64,000 nucleotides of DNA, from the NCBI GenBank assembly GCA_020974905.1, contig CP087563.1, positions 3,968,001 through 4,032,000 of the forward strand, given 5' to 3'. Both the position numbers and the translations under genes were made by a program. Origin of the DNA: Planctomycetes bacterium syqfu. Its GTDB lineage: Bacteria; Planctomycetota; Phycisphaerae; Phycisphaerales; Phycisphaeraceae. The first letter of the stretch is position 1; every line of letters starts with the position of its first letter. Below, one piece after another: positions 45,873 through 55,170 of this stretch. The notes beneath the pieces are model-generated. The model worked only from the letters and a program-made list of their open reading frames with translations, ran no database searches and was not told where the DNA came from.

Positions 45873-45918
45873 GTTCGATCTGTCATTGTGCGTTCGACAT
45901 GTCATTTACCGTACAAGA

Positions 45919-47280
45919 TCACTCCACATGCGCAACGGGCAATTCCTCCAGCGCCTTGTCGATGTTCTCCTGCGGGAGATCGTAATCTTCCAACTCACCG
46001 GCCAGGTACTTGTCATAACTGTAAAGATCAAAGTGACCGTGGCCTGAGAAGTTGAAGACGATACATTTTTCTTCGCCGGTCTCTTTGCAGCGGAGTGCTT
46101 CATCGATGGCTGCACGGATCGCGTGATTGGTTTCCGGTGCAGGGCAGATGCCTTCGGTGCGAGCGAACATGACGCCAGCTTCGAAGGCCGCATTCTGGTG
46201 ATAGGAACGCGCTTCCATCGCGCCGAGTTTGTGCAATAGGGATAACGTCGGAGCCATGCCATGGTAGCGGAGTCCGCCTGCGTGGATACCTGATGGGACG
46301 AAGGAGTGGCCGAGCGTGAACATGCATGCCATGGGCGCCATGCCGACGCTGTCACCGAAGTCGTATGCGTATTTGCCACGCGTGAGTGTCGGGCATGCGG
46401 TGGGTTCGGAAGCGATGAGCTTGGGGCCGCGCCCGTCGAGGACATCTTTGACATACGGGAAAATCAGGCCTGCGAGGTTCGAGCCCCCGCCTGCACAGCC
46501 GATGAGCACATCGACATTTTCTTCCGCCAAAGCCAGTTGCTTTTTGAGTTCCAGGCCGATGATGGTCTGATGCAGACACACGTGGTTGAGCACGCTGCCC
46601 AGCGCGTAGTTGGTGTCATCATGCGATGCAGCATCTTCCACGGCTTCGCTGATGGCAATGCCCAACGAGCCGGTGGTCTCCGGATCTTTTGCGAGAATCT
46701 CGCGTCCAACCTTGGTGTCTTGCGACGGTGATGCGACACAGCTTGCGTTCCAAAGCTGCATGAGGCTGCGACGGTAAGGCTTCTGGTGATAGCTGACCTT
46801 GACCATATACACCTTGCACTCAATGCCGAACAGGTCACAGGCAAAGGCCAGGGACGAACCCCATTGACCAGCACCGGTTTCGGTAGCAATGCGACGAATC
46901 CCCGCCTGCTTGTTGTAGTACGCCTGGGCGACCGCCGTGTTGGGCTTATGCGATCCCGCAGGACTCACGCCTTCGTTCTTGTAATAGATTCGGGCGGGTG
47001 TCTTGAGATGTTTTTCAAGATTCACCGCACGGACCAACGGCGAGGGACGCCAGATCGCCAACTTCTCGCGGACTTCGTCGGGAATCTCCACCCAACGTTC
47101 CGTGCTGACTTCCTGGGCGATGAGCGTGTCCGGGAAAATCGGCTTCATATCATCGGGCGTTAACGGCTTACCCGTTGCCGGATGACAGTGCGGCGGTACC
47201 AGTTCCGGTAAGTCGGCAGCAATGTTGTACCAGGCGTGCGGGATGTCATTGGATGACAGAATAAAACGGTGATCGTGCAT
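45919..47280 (-). CDS. trpB: Tryptophan synthase beta-like protein, TrpB2 class
   Basis: PLP enzyme of 453 residues that condenses indole with serine (or phosphoserine) to tryptophan. The length and the long N-terminal extension ([20 protein letters not shown]) define the TrpB2 branch. The PLP Lys lies in GSHKPNTA, the phosphate-binding loop is GCAGGGSN, and ETGAGQWG is present. No trpA is nearby, and TrpB2 proteins often act without the alpha subunit. AGGATC lies upstream of the ATG. It is divergent from the channel gene, 92 bases apart. Confidence 0.93.
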   Translation of the reverse strand: MHDHRFILSSNDIPHAWYNIAADLPELVPPHCHPATGKPLTPDDMKPIFPDTLIAQEVSTERWVEIPDEVREKLAIWRPSPLVRAVNLEKHLKTPARIYYKNEGVSPAGSHKPNTAVAQAYYNKQAGIRRIATETGAGQWGSSLAFACDLFGIECKVYMVKVSYHQKPYRRSLMQLWNASCVASPSQDTKVGREILAKDPETTGSLGIAISEAVEDAASHDDTNYALGSVLNHVCLHQTIIGLELKKQLALAEENVDVLIGCAGGGSNLAGLIFPYVKDVLDGRGPKLIASEPTACPTLTRGKYAYDFGDSVGMAPMACMFTLGHSFVPSGIHAGGLRYHGMAPTLSLLHKLGAMEARSYHQNAAFEAGVMFARTEGICPAPETNHAIRAAIDEALRCKETGEEKCIVFNFSGHGHFDLYSYDKYLAGELEDYDLPQENIDKALEELPVAHVE

Positions 47281-47372
47281 GACGTTGATCCTGAAAAAAA
47301 TAACTGTGGACCTATCAATCTTACGACAAAATTGTCCCTACTGCATTGGTCATTGCATGGTATGATATCCGC

Positions 47373-48401
47373 GTGTCCGGTATCGCTGCATCCAATACGC
47401 GTAATAAAATCATCTTCAGCATCATGTTGCTGATCGCGATGTTTGTCATCGGTGTCTTCGGTTTTACCATGCTTTCTGATACGCGAACCTACGGCGAGGC
47501 GATCTGGATCACCGTCAACATTCTCTCCACCGTCGGTTCGATCAATCTGGAACTCGAACCCAACGAGCAAATCTGGGCCTCCATTCTCATGGGGCTGGGC
47601 GTGCTGACCGTGTTCTATGTCGGCGGTAACCTCGTGGCCTTTATCGTTGACGGTGAATTGCGACATATGTTCGGGAGGCGTCACTTGGAAAAACAAATCA
47701 ATCATCTGAAAAATCATGTCATCGTCTGCGGTTTTGGTCGCATGGGTGAAGCGCTCTGCGATCGACTTCACGAACAGGGCCATCACTTCGTTGTCATCGA
47801 TCCCGATGGTGATACCAAGCAGCGTGTCGATGCCAAGGGATACCTGATCATCCAGGGCGATGCCATGGTCGAACAGACGTTAAACGAAGCGCAGGTCCAT
47901 CGTGCGGTCGGCTTGGCCACCTGTCTGCACAGTGATGCGGATAACGTGTTCGTCACCTTGACTGCCCGTGAACTCAACGATGATCTGATCATCATCTCCC
48001 GCTCGGAAAACAAGGAAACCGAAACCAAACTCAAACGTGCAGGCGTCAGCCGTGTGATCTGTACGCCGGAACACTCGGCCAACAAGGCCATGCAGATGCT
48101 CTTACATCCTGCTGTCGAAGAACTCGTGGAACTTGCAGTCAGTGGCGATGACCTGGAAGTCACCAAAGTCCAACTCGTGCAATTACCCAAGGCCTGTGGC
48201 AAGACACTGCGTCAACTGGCGCTACCCAATGTCTCGGGCCATATTGTCGTGGCCATGGTCAAACCCGATGGTTCACGCACGTTCAATCCACCACCGGATA
48301 CCGCACTGAATGCCGGTGATGAGTTGATCGTCATCGGGCCGATCGGTGGGACGACCAAACTCTTTGACGCCTTTGGTGCTGAGGGCGTGCATCTGGTGTA
48401 A
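47373..48401 (+). CDS. Two-TM potassium-channel-like protein with RCK/TrkA domains
   Basis: Membrane protein of about 343 residues: helix 1 (KIIFSIMLLIAMFVIGVFGF), pore helix and filter, helix 2 (WASILMGLGVLTVFYVGGNLVAFI), then a cytosolic TrkA-N domain with nucleotide-binding GFGRMG and VVIDPDGD, and a TrkA-C domain (about 265-343). It resembles MthK-type ligand-gated channels. The filter reads STVGSINLE, so the Tyr-Gly of canonical TVGYG is replaced by Ser-Ile, and selectivity may differ. Start is uncertain: the GTG at 47373 leaves a short N-terminus; a TTG at 47346 is in frame. No clear ribosome-binding site. Confidence 0.85.
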   Translation: MSGIAASNTRNKIIFSIMLLIAMFVIGVFGFTMLSDTRTYGEAIWITVNILSTVGSINLELEPNEQIWASILMGLGVLTVFYVGGNLVAFIVDGELRHMFGRRHLEKQINHLKNHVIVCGFGRMGEALCDRLHEQGHHFVVIDPDGDTKQRVDAKGYLIIQGDAMVEQTLNEAQVHRAVGLATCLHSDADNVFVTLTARELNDDLIIISRSENKETETKLKRAGVSRVICTPEHSANKAMQMLLHPAVEELVELAVSGDDLEVTKVQLVQLPKACGKTLRQLALPNVSGHIVVAMVKPDGSRTFNPPPDTALNAGDELIVIGPIGGTTKLFDAFGAEGVHLV

Positions 48402-48493
48402 GATACAGATGGCCGGTGAGATGGGATACGGCTGATAGCAAATTCCATATCACATAATTTCGACGCGAGTCTCTATACGGAGAGCGCCTCAAT

Positions 48494-49021
48494 ATGTCAT
48501 CACTAGCAACCTGGTCACTGCTTTGCTTTCTCATCGCGCTGGTGCTCTTTGCCATCGAGGTTTTCGTCCCCTCAGGCGGACTCCTGGGCGTGCTGGCGAT
48601 TATTGCGGCCATTGCCGGGATCATCTTTCTCTTTCAGATCAACACCACACTAGGACTCGTTGGTTCAATTGTCTGTGTCGCAGCCATTCCAGTCTTGATC
48701 ATGTCCGCGATGAAGTTCTGGCCCAATACGCCATTCGGACGCATGCTCATTATCAAAGATCCCAAAGACAGTGATGATATGGGTGATGCAGGTGAACAGG
48801 AAGAGGTCGAAGAAAATCTCGAACCCGACCCCCAGCCCAAGCCACAGTATCTGAACATGACCGGCATCGCTCAAACGGACTTGCGCCCCGTGGGTGTGTG
48901 TCGTTTGGGGGATCGCAAAGAACCCTGCATCTCCGTCGGTGGCATGATCGACGCAGGCACCCCCATCAAAGTCATCGCCATCACCGGCGGCAACATCAAA
49001 GTCCAGGCGATCGACGAATAA
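48494..49021 (+). CDS. NfeD-like membrane protein
   Basis: Protein of 175 residues with three hydrophobic segments: about 5-25 (LLCFLIALVLFAIEVFVPSGG), 28-47 and 53-72. A Glu-rich linker (about 95-115) precedes a small C-terminal OB-fold-like domain (MTGIAQTDLRPVGVCRLGDRKEPCISVGGMIDAGTPIKVIAITGGNIKVQ). This is the NfeD architecture, usually linked to stomatin/flotillin or membrane Ser proteases and membrane microdomains. No stomatin gene is adjacent here. It follows the channel gene by 92 bases. Confidence 0.85.
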   Translation: MSSLATWSLLCFLIALVLFAIEVFVPSGGLLGVLAIIAAIAGIIFLFQINTTLGLVGSIVCVAAIPVLIMSAMKFWPNTPFGRMLIIKDPKDSDDMGDAGEQEEVEENLEPDPQPKPQYLNMTGIAQTDLRPVGVCRLGDRKEPCISVGGMIDAGTPIKVIAITGGNIKVQAIDE

Positions 49022-49063
49022 ACAATCCGGTTCACGCTGTGAAGTGATCTCGCAATAACGCAA

Positions 49064-49284
49064 GACACAAATACCTGCCCAGTTCCATCCATGCCCACCA
49101 AGCTCGCAGAACATTAAAGCCCGCGGAACTTTAGTCCCCGAGGCGTTGTGCCACCGCATCACACCGTTGTTATTCGATATCCCCCATCACGTAACGCACA
49201 AACACCTGCGCGGTTCCATCCACGCCAACCAACGCGCAAAGGACATTAAAGCCCGCGGGACTTTAGTCCCCGGGGCCATGTGCG
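49064..49284 (+). repeat. Tandem duplication carrying two GGGCTTTAAT-family repeats (copies 6 and 7)
   Basis: Units at about 49064-49152 and 49195-49284 match through TTCCATCCA.GCC.ACC, ACATTAAAGCCCGCGG, ACTTTAGTCCCCG and GTGC, about 131 bases apart. The palindrome cores are 49111-49151 and 49243-49283. The second overlaps the 3' end of the following minus-strand gene. Confidence 0.85.
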
Positions 49285-50252
49285 ATTGTCAACACCACGC
49301 TGCCGACTTTATGCCCGCCGTCCACATACCGATGCGCTTCTGCGGTCTCTTCCAGCGGGTAACACCGATCAATCACCGCGCAGTATGTCCCCGCTTCGAT
49401 CATCGCTTTGACTTCCTGCAAATGATCACGACTGTCCGCGGACACCGTACACACCATCCGACGTTGGGTCAGCAGATTCACGAGTCCCATCTGAAATAAA
49501 TGTCGGATCGCAAACGCGGTGAGCAGATAGCGCCCGTTGTGAGCAAGGACGCGTTTGGACTTGCTGAATGTGGTCTTACCCACCGTGTCGAACACGATGT
49601 CATACATCTGCGAGCTTTGCGTGAAGTCCGCCTGGGTGTAGTCGATGACGTGGTCCGCGCCCAGGGATTGGACGAGTTGCATGTTCTTCGTGCTGCACAC
49701 GCCGGTCACCGTTGCGCCAAGGTTTTTTGCAATCTGGATCGCCGCAACACCCACCGCGCCGGACGCCCCGTAAACCAACACGTGATCGCCTTGGGTGATC
49801 TTGCCTGTCTTGAGAAAATGCATGGCAGTCAGGGAACCAAACGGGATCGCTGCTGCATCGTTAAACGACAGATTCTCGGGCATCGTGGTGATCGTGCTCG
49901 TTGCAGGCACGCAGATGAATTGGGCATTGGTCCCCATTTTCATGCCGGTGATCCCAAAGACGCGCTGGCCGATGGTGAAGCTGTCCACGTCTTTGCCCAA
50001 CGCATCAATCTCACCTGCAAACGCCACGCCGAGGATGGGCTGTTTGGGTTTGAAGAATCCGAACATGGGACGGGCCAGCAAGGCCATGGTCCACGGGATA
50101 TTTTCAAAACTCCGCATTTTTACATCACCGGAGGTGACCGTCGATGCATGAATCTTCACCCGGACCTGGTTGGGCGTTGGATCAGGTGTGGGAATATCTT
50201 CCAGATGCAAAACATCCGGGCTGCCGAAGCGCGTATGGGTGATGGCTTTCAT
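49263..50252 (-). CDS. Quinone oxidoreductase-like MDR-family dehydrogenase
   Basis: NAD(P)-dependent reductase of the medium-chain superfamily, 329 residues. The N-terminal GroES-like domain (PDVLHLEDIPTPDPTPNQVRVKIHAS, GVAFAGEIDALG) lacks the zinc ligands of alcohol dehydrogenases. The Rossmann motif is VYGASGAVGVAAIQIAKNLGA, followed by GADHVIDYT and FDTVGK. Substrate unknown, possibly an enone or quinone. The last residues (IAHGPGD) and the stop codon are encoded inside a palindromic repeat, so the native C-terminus may have been changed by repeat insertion. Confidence 0.88.
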   Translation of the reverse strand: MKAITHTRFGSPDVLHLEDIPTPDPTPNQVRVKIHASTVTSGDVKMRSFENIPWTMALLARPMFGFFKPKQPILGVAFAGEIDALGKDVDSFTIGQRVFGITGMKMGTNAQFICVPATSTITTMPENLSFNDAAAIPFGSLTAMHFLKTGKITQGDHVLVYGASGAVGVAAIQIAKNLGATVTGVCSTKNMQLVQSLGADHVIDYTQADFTQSSQMYDIVFDTVGKTTFSKSKRVLAHNGRYLLTAFAIRHLFQMGLVNLLTQRRMVCTVSADSRDHLQEVKAMIEAGTYCAVIDRCYPLEETAEAHRYVDGGHKVGSVVLTIAHGPGD

Positions 50253-50339
50253 GAGGGTTCCGCCATGTGATTGGTAATCTCAACAAGCATCATACCAATT
50301 CCCGTTGGCGTAACGCATTCAAAGACTCGGCAATCTGAA

Positions 50340-50771
50340 TCACAATCTGTTCACACCAATGCCAAAGAGTCGGCGGACTTGATGGGATGTCAGCACGCGG
50401 TATTCCCACAATGCGACTGCAAAGAGTATCACACCCAGGATTGAAAGCGTCCATGCAGGTGCGTGTCCCATTTCCTGTCCAAAAATTTTCAGTGTTGCAG
50501 GTTGCGTCAAGAATAATGCCACCACGGAGACGATCAGCAGGGTGATCATCGCAAACCAGATCAACACCAGGGCGCATGTCCGCCAACCGCGTTTGAGCTT
50601 GAGTAACCCGGGTCCGACAAAGACACCCAACGCGCCGAAATTGATGTTGATATGACCTGAGATCAGGTGCCCGATCATCTCAAGAATTGAGAGTATGCCA
50701 CAGATGATAAACAGCAATGCGACGACTTTCAGTGAAATGGGCAAGGTGGATGGTGGTTCGTATTCCTGCAT
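50340..50771 (-). CDS. Hypothetical membrane protein
   Basis: Protein of 143 residues with three to four predicted helices: about 12-35 (ISLKVVALLFIICGILSILEMI), 45-57, 68-90 (LVLIWFAMITLLIVSVVALFL) and 107-125. It has no conserved motif I recognise. Start is at an ATG without a strong ribosome-binding site. It could be co-transcribed with the membrane protein that starts at 51251 upstream (82-base gap). Confidence 0.6.
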   Translation of the reverse strand: MQEYEPPSTLPISLKVVALLFIICGILSILEMIGHLISGHININFGALGVFVGPGLLKLKRGWRTCALVLIWFAMITLLIVSVVALFLTQPATLKIFGQEMGHAPAWTLSILGVILFAVALWEYRVLTSHQVRRLFGIGVNRL

Positions 50772-50852
50772 CGGTTATCCCTCCGGCAAATTGGATCAGA
50801 TCATACTCGCAGCAGCCGCGAGATACCATTGCCATGGTTTGATATTCTCCAA

Positions 50853-51251
50853 TCACAATCCCAACCATTCGATGAGCAGGGGCGAATACATCTCGCGTCC
50901 CCATACGTTGTACCATGCTGCCCAACTGTACATCATGATCGTTGCAAAAAACACATAGGCTGCAATCCGTCGTGCATAGAGTGTCACCAGTCCGATGGCA
51001 GCAAGCTGTGCGAGTTTGCCAAGGTTCGGCCCGACGAAGGGACCGGTGAGATGTGCAACAATACGGATGGCCGGATGAACTTCCATTTCCACGCCTTCAG
51101 TATGCATGAATCGCATGGTGGTGATCATATCCGCGGTAGCTGCGAGGAATAGGATCGTCAACCACCAACGATACCGCAGGTAATAGCCCCGGTAATTCTC
51201 GGTCAAGCGGTCGGTGATCGGTTTGCAGAAATCTATGAACGCTGTCGTCAT
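50853..51251 (-). CDS. Hypothetical membrane protein
   Basis: Protein of 132 residues with helices near 28-43 (WWLTILFLAATADMITTMRFM), 77-95 and 97-115. The D-M-I-T-T-M segment followed by E-x-HP and a G-P-x-x-G-x-x-L-x-K-L-A-Q block resembles small DUF5658-like membrane proteins, but I cannot confirm the family. It lies just left of the large inverted repeat region. Confidence 0.6.
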   Translation of the reverse strand: MTTAFIDFCKPITDRLTENYRGYYLRYRWWLTILFLAATADMITTMRFMHTEGVEMEVHPAIRIVAHLTGPFVGPNLGKLAQLAAIGLVTLYARRIAAYVFFATIMMYSWAAWYNVWGREMYSPLLIEWLGL

Positions 51252-51355
51252 CGTGTTAAGTCTCTGGATGTATTTTACAGCATTACAAATGAATCACGAT
51301 ATTTCTTTAGCATTTGGTCGTCATTGGGGGGGTGAAATCCAATGATTTTGTTTCA

Positions 51356-51505
51356 TGGCCAGGGAGCTTCGCCCTCCGGACCCCCTTACGAGATCGGCGT
51401 GTTATGGCAAGTGATGTTGCTGTGTTGCATCTGAATGATTGAAGACCAACTTGCATTGGGGTTCCACCCCAAACCCCGCCAACGGGCAGCCGTTGGATCG
51501 CTGCC
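51356..51505 (+). repeat. Structured repeat element, left copy of an inverted pair
   Basis: The first 71 bases (51356-51426) are an exact reverse complement of 51748-51818. A diverged 30-base section follows, then a conserved distal part with hairpins GGGG-TTCCA-CCCC (51458-51470) and CCAACGG-GCAG-CCGTTGG (51479-51496), joined by CCCCAAACCCCGCC. The 51252-51883 gap contains no gene I can support. Confidence 0.8.
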
Positions 51506-51667
51506 CCCGGAAGCCCCCGGAATTGGGGTCGATCAAGAGTCTCAGAACATCAGTTCACAACACGTTAATCGGACGATGAACATACCAAGCGTGCAGATGA
51601 TCAGACAGATATCCGATTAACCAGTTCAATTCACGAACACCAGTATCCAAGGCCCAGCCCTTCCTGG

Positions 51668-51818
51668 GGGACGTGATCCAGCGGCGGAACGCTGGCGGGG
51701 TTTGGGGCAGAGCCCCATCTCATTTCTGTCTTCATTCATTTGAATGTAACACAGCAACATCACTTGCCATAACACGCCGATCTCGTAAGGGGGTCCGGAG
51801 GGCGAAGCTCCCTGGCCA
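51668..51818 (-). repeat. Structured repeat element, right copy of the inverted pair
   Basis: Same element on the minus strand: 71 identical bases (51748-51818), then hairpins GGGG-CTCTG-CCCC (51704-51716) and CCAGCG-TTCCGC-CGCTGG (51678-51695). Compared with the left copy, the second stem changes by complementary pairs, suggesting selection for RNA or DNA structure. Confidence 0.8.
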
Positions 51819-51883
51819 CGAAAAAACACCGGACAGATAAACCATCCGGTGTTACTCATTGCGATTCGTGATGTCGTGCAAGC

Positions 51884-53095
51884 TTACGCGTAGCTGGAGC
51901 TTTGAACTTCGCCACGGTCTTTGCGGGCTTGGGTGCGCGCCTTGGACAGTTCTTCAACCACGCCACTTTTGCGTAACTCCGTCAGAGGGCAGGCTGGCAA
52001 CTTGTGACTCTTACGCCAATCGGCAAGCATCGGGCGGACATCGGTTTCGTAAGCATCCTTGAGAAGGCGCTCTGCACCGGTAATGTCGCCGGACTTCTGC
52101 GCGATGGCTAATGCCTTGCGGTCCACGAGATGGGCTTTGGCAAATAGCTTCTGTGCTTCATCTACAGTCTGCACCATCGCTTCGAGTTTGGGTTTTAAGT
52201 TGTGACTTTGATCGACCATGTAGGCAAGCTTGGGGTCCTTGCCGGTGTCGAAGGTGTATTGAGCGATCTGATCAAAAATGCGAAACGCTGCATAGGGATC
52301 AATCGAACCGAGTGTCAGATCGTCATCTGCATATTTGCGGTCATTAAAGTGGAATCCGCCGAGCATGCCTTCGGAGAGCAGCAGCGCAACGATGTGTTCG
52401 ATGTTGCAGCCGGGCAGATGGTGACCGGTATCCACCAACACCTTGGCACGTTTGCCTGCCTTTTGACAGAACAGGTAACTCATGCCCCAGTCTGCGATGT
52501 CGGTGTGATAGAAGGAGGGTTCGAAGGGCTTGTACTCAATGAGCAACGTCGAGCCACGCCAGGACTTTTCCATTTCGTCATTGATTTTTTTGAAGGCTTT
52601 TTCGAGGTCTTTCTTGCGACGGTAGATGCTGTCCTGCCCCGGGTAGTTCGTGCCGTCCGCCAGCCACATGGACAGATGCTTGGAACCGACCGCTTTACCG
52701 ATGGCAATGGAGTCCATGGTGTGCTTAAGGGCTGCACGACGTGCCTTGGGATCGGGTGAGCAAAAGGAGCCGAGTTTGTAATCCTGATCCTGAAACACAT
52801 TGGGATTGATCGAACCAATCTTCACGCCATGTTTCTTGGCAAGCTTGGCGGTGTTGCGCGGATCCTCACCTGCAACAAAGTCCCAAAGCACATGCACCGC
52901 AACCGTCGGGCAGGCACCAGTGAGTTGATTCACCAAACCGGCATCGTGGAGTTTCTCATCGAGTGTCGAAGCAGCAGCGCCCTGGAAGAACTTACCAAAA
53001 CGCGTGCCAGTGTCGGCAAAGCCCCAACTGGGCAGTTCGATGGCAAATCCGTCGAGTGCCTTAAACAGATTTCGCATGGTTTGGTCTTTTGCCAT
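51884..53095 (-). CDS. L-rhamnose isomerase-type sugar isomerase (RhaI-like)
   Basis: TIM-barrel, metal-dependent sugar isomerase of 403 residues. Visible blocks are ELPSWGFADTGTRFGKF, SMWLADGTNYPGQDS, LIEYKPFEPSFYHTDIADWG (metal Glu), VDTGHHLPGCNIEHI (metal Asp/His) and GGFHFNDRKYADDDLTLGSIDPY. These match the RhaI group (L-rhamnose isomerase, Pseudomonas stutzeri-type), which also accepts other aldoses. AGGAG lies 13 bases before the ATG. No rhamnose kinase or aldolase is adjacent, so pathway context is lacking. Confidence 0.87.
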   Translation of the reverse strand: MAKDQTMRNLFKALDGFAIELPSWGFADTGTRFGKFFQGAAASTLDEKLHDAGLVNQLTGACPTVAVHVLWDFVAGEDPRNTAKLAKKHGVKIGSINPNVFQDQDYKLGSFCSPDPKARRAALKHTMDSIAIGKAVGSKHLSMWLADGTNYPGQDSIYRRKKDLEKAFKKINDEMEKSWRGSTLLIEYKPFEPSFYHTDIADWGMSYLFCQKAGKRAKVLVDTGHHLPGCNIEHIVALLLSEGMLGGFHFNDRKYADDDLTLGSIDPYAAFRIFDQIAQYTFDTGKDPKLAYMVDQSHNLKPKLEAMVQTVDEAQKLFAKAHLVDRKALAIAQKSGDITGAERLLKDAYETDVRPMLADWRKSHKLPACPLTELRKSGVVEELSKARTQARKDRGEVQSSSYA

Positions 53096-53283
53096 GATCG
53101 GGTGTCTCCTGTTAGGATCAATAACATCAGGTTATTCCTGATGGGGCTGTGAACAAAAACGTCTAATCAGTTTAGCGGTCTTGGCTGCGTATTCCACTGC
53201 AAAACAAGACCAAAACAGGACTATTTCACACCCAACCGCAAAATCGTCCAAGTCAAACAAACAAAGACAAAGGAGCACACCTC

Positions 53284-53814
53284 ATGACCGATACCACCAG
53301 CAAAGGCAAGATTCTGATTTTCGTTGGCAATGACTACGAAGACATGGAACTGCAGTACCCCAAGTACCGACTCATCGAAGCTGGCTACGACGTCATCGTC
53401 GCAGGACTCGAAAAAGCAGGCACGGTCTACCATGGCAAGCACGGTTACCCCCAGGTCTCCGACGCGTGTGTCGATGATCTGAAGTCCGAAGACTTTGTCG
53501 GCCTGGTCGTCCCCGGCGGCTGGATGCCCGACAAGCTGCGTCGCGATGCACAGGTCCTCAAACTCACCAAGGAAATCAACGATGCCGGCAAGATGGTTGC
53601 TTCCATCTGTCACGGTCCGTGGATTGATATCTCCGCGGGCATCGTCAAAGGCATCACCTATACCTGCACGCCGGGGATTAAGGACGATGTGAACAACGCA
53701 GGCGGGACATGGGTGGATAAGCCGTTGGTCGTTGATGGCAATCACGTGACCAGCCGCAAGCCCGACGACCTGCCGGAGTTTGCCAAGGGGATGTTACAGG
53801 TGTTGGATGGTTGA
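53284..53814 (+). CDS. DJ-1/PfpI-family protein
   Basis: Class I glutamine amidotransferase-like protein of 176 residues, similar to PfpI/YhbO deglycase-protease proteins. The catalytic Cys lies in the nucleophile elbow ASICHGP (about residue 109) with the following His. The E-D-M-E-L-Q-Y-P block near residue 20 supplies the conserved Glu. The proteins are implicated in repair of glyoxal-damaged proteins or in stress response. AAGGAG precedes the ATG by nine bases. Single gene, divergent from the isomerase gene. Confidence 0.9.
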   Translation: MTDTTSKGKILIFVGNDYEDMELQYPKYRLIEAGYDVIVAGLEKAGTVYHGKHGYPQVSDACVDDLKSEDFVGLVVPGGWMPDKLRRDAQVLKLTKEINDAGKMVASICHGPWIDISAGIVKGITYTCTPGIKDDVNNAGGTWVDKPLVVDGNHVTSRKPDDLPEFAKGMLQVLDG

Positions 53815-53867
53815 TGAAAAAAGCATCAGCAAGATGCCGTGTAGCAGCTATTTCAAAACACAAAATA

Positions 53868-53898
53868 AAACGACGTGACAGGTTTCGTCACGTCGTTT
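53868..53898. terminator. Bidirectional terminator between convergent genes
   Basis: AAACGACGTGAC and GTCACGTCGTTT are perfectly paired, with a T run on the plus strand and an A-rich left side. It serves the PfpI gene and the gspF-end operon. Confidence 0.88.
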
Positions 53899-53929
53899 TT
53901 TATGTCTTGTCGATGTGTCAATCGATGGC

Positions 53930-55156
53930 TTATCCGCCGGCAACAACTTTGCCCACCGAGAAAATCGGCAGCAGCAAGCTGATGGCAACGAAACCGATGA
54001 TGCTGCCCATCACGGCAACCATGATCGGTTCGATCATGCTCGTGACCGTCTTGACCGTCTGATCAAACTCGGCTTCGGTGAAGTCAGCAATGCGATTCAT
54101 GACCTTACCCAACTGACCGGAACGTTCGCCGGAGTAGACCATCTGGCCAATGGAACGTGGGATCAGCGGACTGTTAAACAGGGAATCGGAAAGCTGGGAA
54201 CCTTGGCGAAGTTTGTCGTCGACATCTTCCCAGAGATCGTGAAAGTAGGCGTTGTCCGTCACATGCTTGATGATCGCTACCATGTCGAGCATGGAAACAC
54301 CGGCATTGATCATGGTCCCCATCGTGCGACAGGATCGCGTGATGTAAAGCTGTTGATACAGTCGGCCCATCAGGGGCATGTTGAGTTTGACCCAGTCCCA
54401 ACCGCGACGCCCCTGCTTGGTGAGCATGGCGCCCCAGATGCCTGCGATGACGGTGATCAAACCGCCAACCCAGAAGTACCAGTAGTTGCATATCACCGCT
54501 GACATGTTCATCAGAATCTGCGTTGGGATTGGCAAGGCGGCGTTGCGCGAAGCATAAATGCCAGCAAAACGGGGCAAAACAAATGTCAAAAGGAAAATCG
54601 TCACGCCGACCGCCATCACCACCATGAACATCGGGTACATCATCGCACCCTTGGCTTGTTTGATAGTCTGCTGTTCTTTGGTCAGATACTGGCTGATGCG
54701 TTCGAGCATGCCCGACATCGTGCCGGACATTTCTGAAGCGCGAAGCAAGGACGTCATCACCGGCGGGAAGACCTTGGGGAACTTGCGTAATGCCGTGGAG
54801 AATTGACCGCCGGACTGCACGGTTTGTGTGATGTCTTCAAGCACGGCGCGGAAGTGCGGGTCCATCGTCTGATCCGTGCAGCATTGCAATGCATCCGTCA
54901 ACGGGACACCGGTTTCGATCATCACCGCCATCTGATGGGCAAAGAAAATCACCTGCTTACGCTGACATCGCTTGGCATGAGCCTTGAGCGTGCTGGCGCG
55001 CATCTCCGGTGTGTCTTCAGCAACGGGCGAAATCTTGACAATGAACTTGCCTTCACTGCGCAGTTGATGCGATGCTTCATCCATGTTGGCAGCATTGACC
55101 ATACCGGTGGCAAGCTGGCCTTGAGCATCACGAGCCTGATAGAGAAAACGTGCCAT
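53930..55156 (-). CDS. gspF: Type II secretion/type IV pilus inner-membrane protein GspF/PilC
   Basis: Polytopic platform protein of 408 residues. Two T2SSF domains are visible: FFAHQMAVMIETGVPLTDAL (about 70-190) and ITRSCRTMGTMINAGVSMLDMV (about 273-395). Membrane helices lie near 170-190, 220-245 and 375-400. The N-terminal YQARDAQGQLATGMV...EASHQLRSEGKFIV block is typical. It is the last gene of the operon and should partner the ATPase encoded just upstream. The sequence cannot tell a secretion system from a pilus. Confidence 0.94.
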   Translation of the reverse strand: MARFLYQARDAQGQLATGMVNAANMDEASHQLRSEGKFIVKISPVAEDTPEMRASTLKAHAKRCQRKQVIFFAHQMAVMIETGVPLTDALQCCTDQTMDPHFRAVLEDITQTVQSGGQFSTALRKFPKVFPPVMTSLLRASEMSGTMSGMLERISQYLTKEQQTIKQAKGAMMYPMFMVVMAVGVTIFLLTFVLPRFAGIYASRNAALPIPTQILMNMSAVICNYWYFWVGGLITVIAGIWGAMLTKQGRRGWDWVKLNMPLMGRLYQQLYITRSCRTMGTMINAGVSMLDMVAIIKHVTDNAYFHDLWEDVDDKLRQGSQLSDSLFNSPLIPRSIGQMVYSGERSGQLGKVMNRIADFTEAEFDQTVKTVTSMIEPIMVAVMGSIIGFVAISLLLPIFSVGKVVAGG

Positions 55157-55170
55157 GAGGTTACTCCATC

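Noticed and set aside
51435-51859. Small open frames inside the inverted-repeat region
   Set aside because: They follow the repeat sequence in both orientations and include its hairpins; the covarying stems argue for structure, not protein coding.
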